From Candidatus Kaiserbacteria bacterium (lineage in GTDB: Bacteria; Patescibacteriota; Minisyncoccia; Phycocordibacterales; UBA12088): a DNA stretch of 7,565 nt. This document shows, piece after piece, positions 7,234 to 7,565 of this stretch (positions are counted from its first letter, which is position 1; each line of letters starts with the position of its first letter). Where the stretch lies: assembly GCA_003561715.1 (NCBI GenBank), contig PWVU01000133.1:1-7565 (forward strand), given 5' to 3'. The notes under the pieces are model-generated. The model had not been told where the DNA came from. It ran no database searches and was given only the letters and a program-made list of their open reading frames with translations. A program made the position numbers and the translations under genes.

Positions 7234-7341
7234 TCAGGCGGTTCCTGATTCGGTGCAGAACCAACAGCGTCTCACCCTTCCCGGATAGAAACCTATGGTT
7301 AACTCTTCGACTCCTCTAGCTAGATGCAATCGCCAACGCTC
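7234..7341 (-). other. Non-homologous tail of the glycosyltransferase fragment (putative decay or deletion junction)
   Basis: These 35 codons and the stop follow the last recognisable glycosyltransferase residues. They lack the expected GFRA motif, contain a perfect 10-bp palindrome TCTAGCTAGA (7315-7324) and are locally AT-richer. One alternative frame gives a 27-codon run after a stop (about 7234-7320), including FLSGKGETLLVLHRIRN, which faintly recalls the family's later Tyr-Thr-Leu-Glu-Thr-Leu region, but I cannot establish this by eye. I see no convincing promoter in it for the downstream operon. Confidence 0.45.
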
Positions 7342-7565
7342 ACTGGTGGGATCCGGAATCTGGATGCCGGCCGCCTTCTGGACCACCCAGCTTCCCCATC
7401 GCTGCAGCACCCGCTTCAAGGGTGAGAAGTGTTCGACCGATGCCACCCTCCGATCCCCCACAGCGATGTCAGCCTCTCCTTTCACGAGGGGTTGGATGAG
7501 CCGCTCGATGTTCTCGCCCCGGTACTGATTGTCCGCATCCGTGTTGACGATCAAGTCGGCACCTG
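7234..7565 (-). CDS. Family 2 (DPM1-like) glycosyltransferase, 5' cut by window edge, 3' end truncated or frameshifted
   Basis: The frame enters at the window edge and ends at TGA 7236-7234. The first visible residues, GADLIVNTDADNQYRG, carry the GT-A DXD metal/nucleotide-sugar site (DAD). GEADIAVGDR and VEHFSPLKRVLQRWGSW follow, a pattern typical of cytoplasmic glycosyltransferases that load sugars onto polyprenyl phosphate or extend lipid-linked glycans. Family members continue after DPTS with a GFRA block and roughly 70-100 more residues or longer. Here homology I can recognise stops at DPTS (about 7342) and is replaced by 35 residues rich in Arg, Trp and Cys, using AT-rich codons (CTA, AGA, TTA, ATA) unlike the preceding part. 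This suggests a deletion or frameshift, so the gene may be inactive. The next gene starts 32 bp downstream. A TTG at 7554 is an in-frame possible start but lies inside the conserved domain and is not the true start. Confidence 0.85.
   Translation of the reverse strand, partial: GADLIVNTDADNQYRGENIERLIQPLVKGEADIAVGDRRVASVEHFSPLKRVLQRWGSWVVQKAAGIQIPDPTSERWRLHLARGVEELTIGFYPGRVRRCWFCTESGTA

Noticed and set aside
7315..7324. Perfect palindrome TCTAGCTAGA as an operator or terminator stem
   Set aside because: Ten bases with no loop, no T-run and no second copy; too short to call a regulatory site or terminator.
7202..7345. Possible promoter driving the operon from within the broken glycosyltransferase tail
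   Set aside because: Only weak partial matches to -35 and -10 hexamers with poor spacing; not supportable by eye.

Overview
The window is a densely packed, single-direction piece of a surface-polysaccharide (or other glycan) locus. Every supportable gene is on the minus strand, so transcription runs from the right edge towards position 1. The sequence is fairly GC-rich by eye, with no RNA genes, mobile elements, CRISPR arrays or long repeats. It looks bacterial: the genes are tightly coupled, one start has a Shine-Dalgarno sequence, and there is a Wzx-type flippase. Nothing in it fixes the phylum. This mix of glycosyltransferases, flippase and AlkP-superfamily genes is, to my knowledge, seen in several uncultured bacterial lineages, so I name none.

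Layout in transcription order: (1) 7565-7234, the middle part of a family 2 (DPM1-like) glycosyltransferase, cut at its 5' end by the window edge. Its family-like sequence stops abruptly after residues DPTS. (2) 7201-5144, a large multi-membrane-span DUF2142/GT-C-type protein with a soluble domain resembling a carbohydrate-binding beta-sandwich. (3) 5151-3505, a first AlkP-superfamily phosphohydrolase/phosphomutase-like protein (COG3379 type). (4) 3503-2058, an oligosaccharide flippase. (5) 2042-417, a second AlkP-superfamily paralogue. (6) 420-1, the N-terminal 140 residues of a third paralogue, running off the left edge. Junctions are an 8-nt overlap (2/3), a 1-nt gap (3/4), a 15-nt gap with a good Shine-Dalgarno (4/5) and a 4-nt ATGA overlap (5/6). 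There is no unassigned stretch longer than about 100 bases.

Working model: the glycosyltransferase and the GT-C-like protein help build or transfer a lipid-linked glycan and the flippase moves it across the cytoplasmic membrane. The three AlkP-like enzymes, which lack signal peptides and so are probably cytoplasmic, act on a phosphorylated or phosphodiester intermediate of the same pathway. The glycan-assembly part rests on family knowledge. The role of the AlkP trio is inference, and it is the most interesting open question here: three paralogues interleaved with a flippase, two with a predicted Ser nucleophile and one with Thr, and both complete copies ending in the same LGYL tail.
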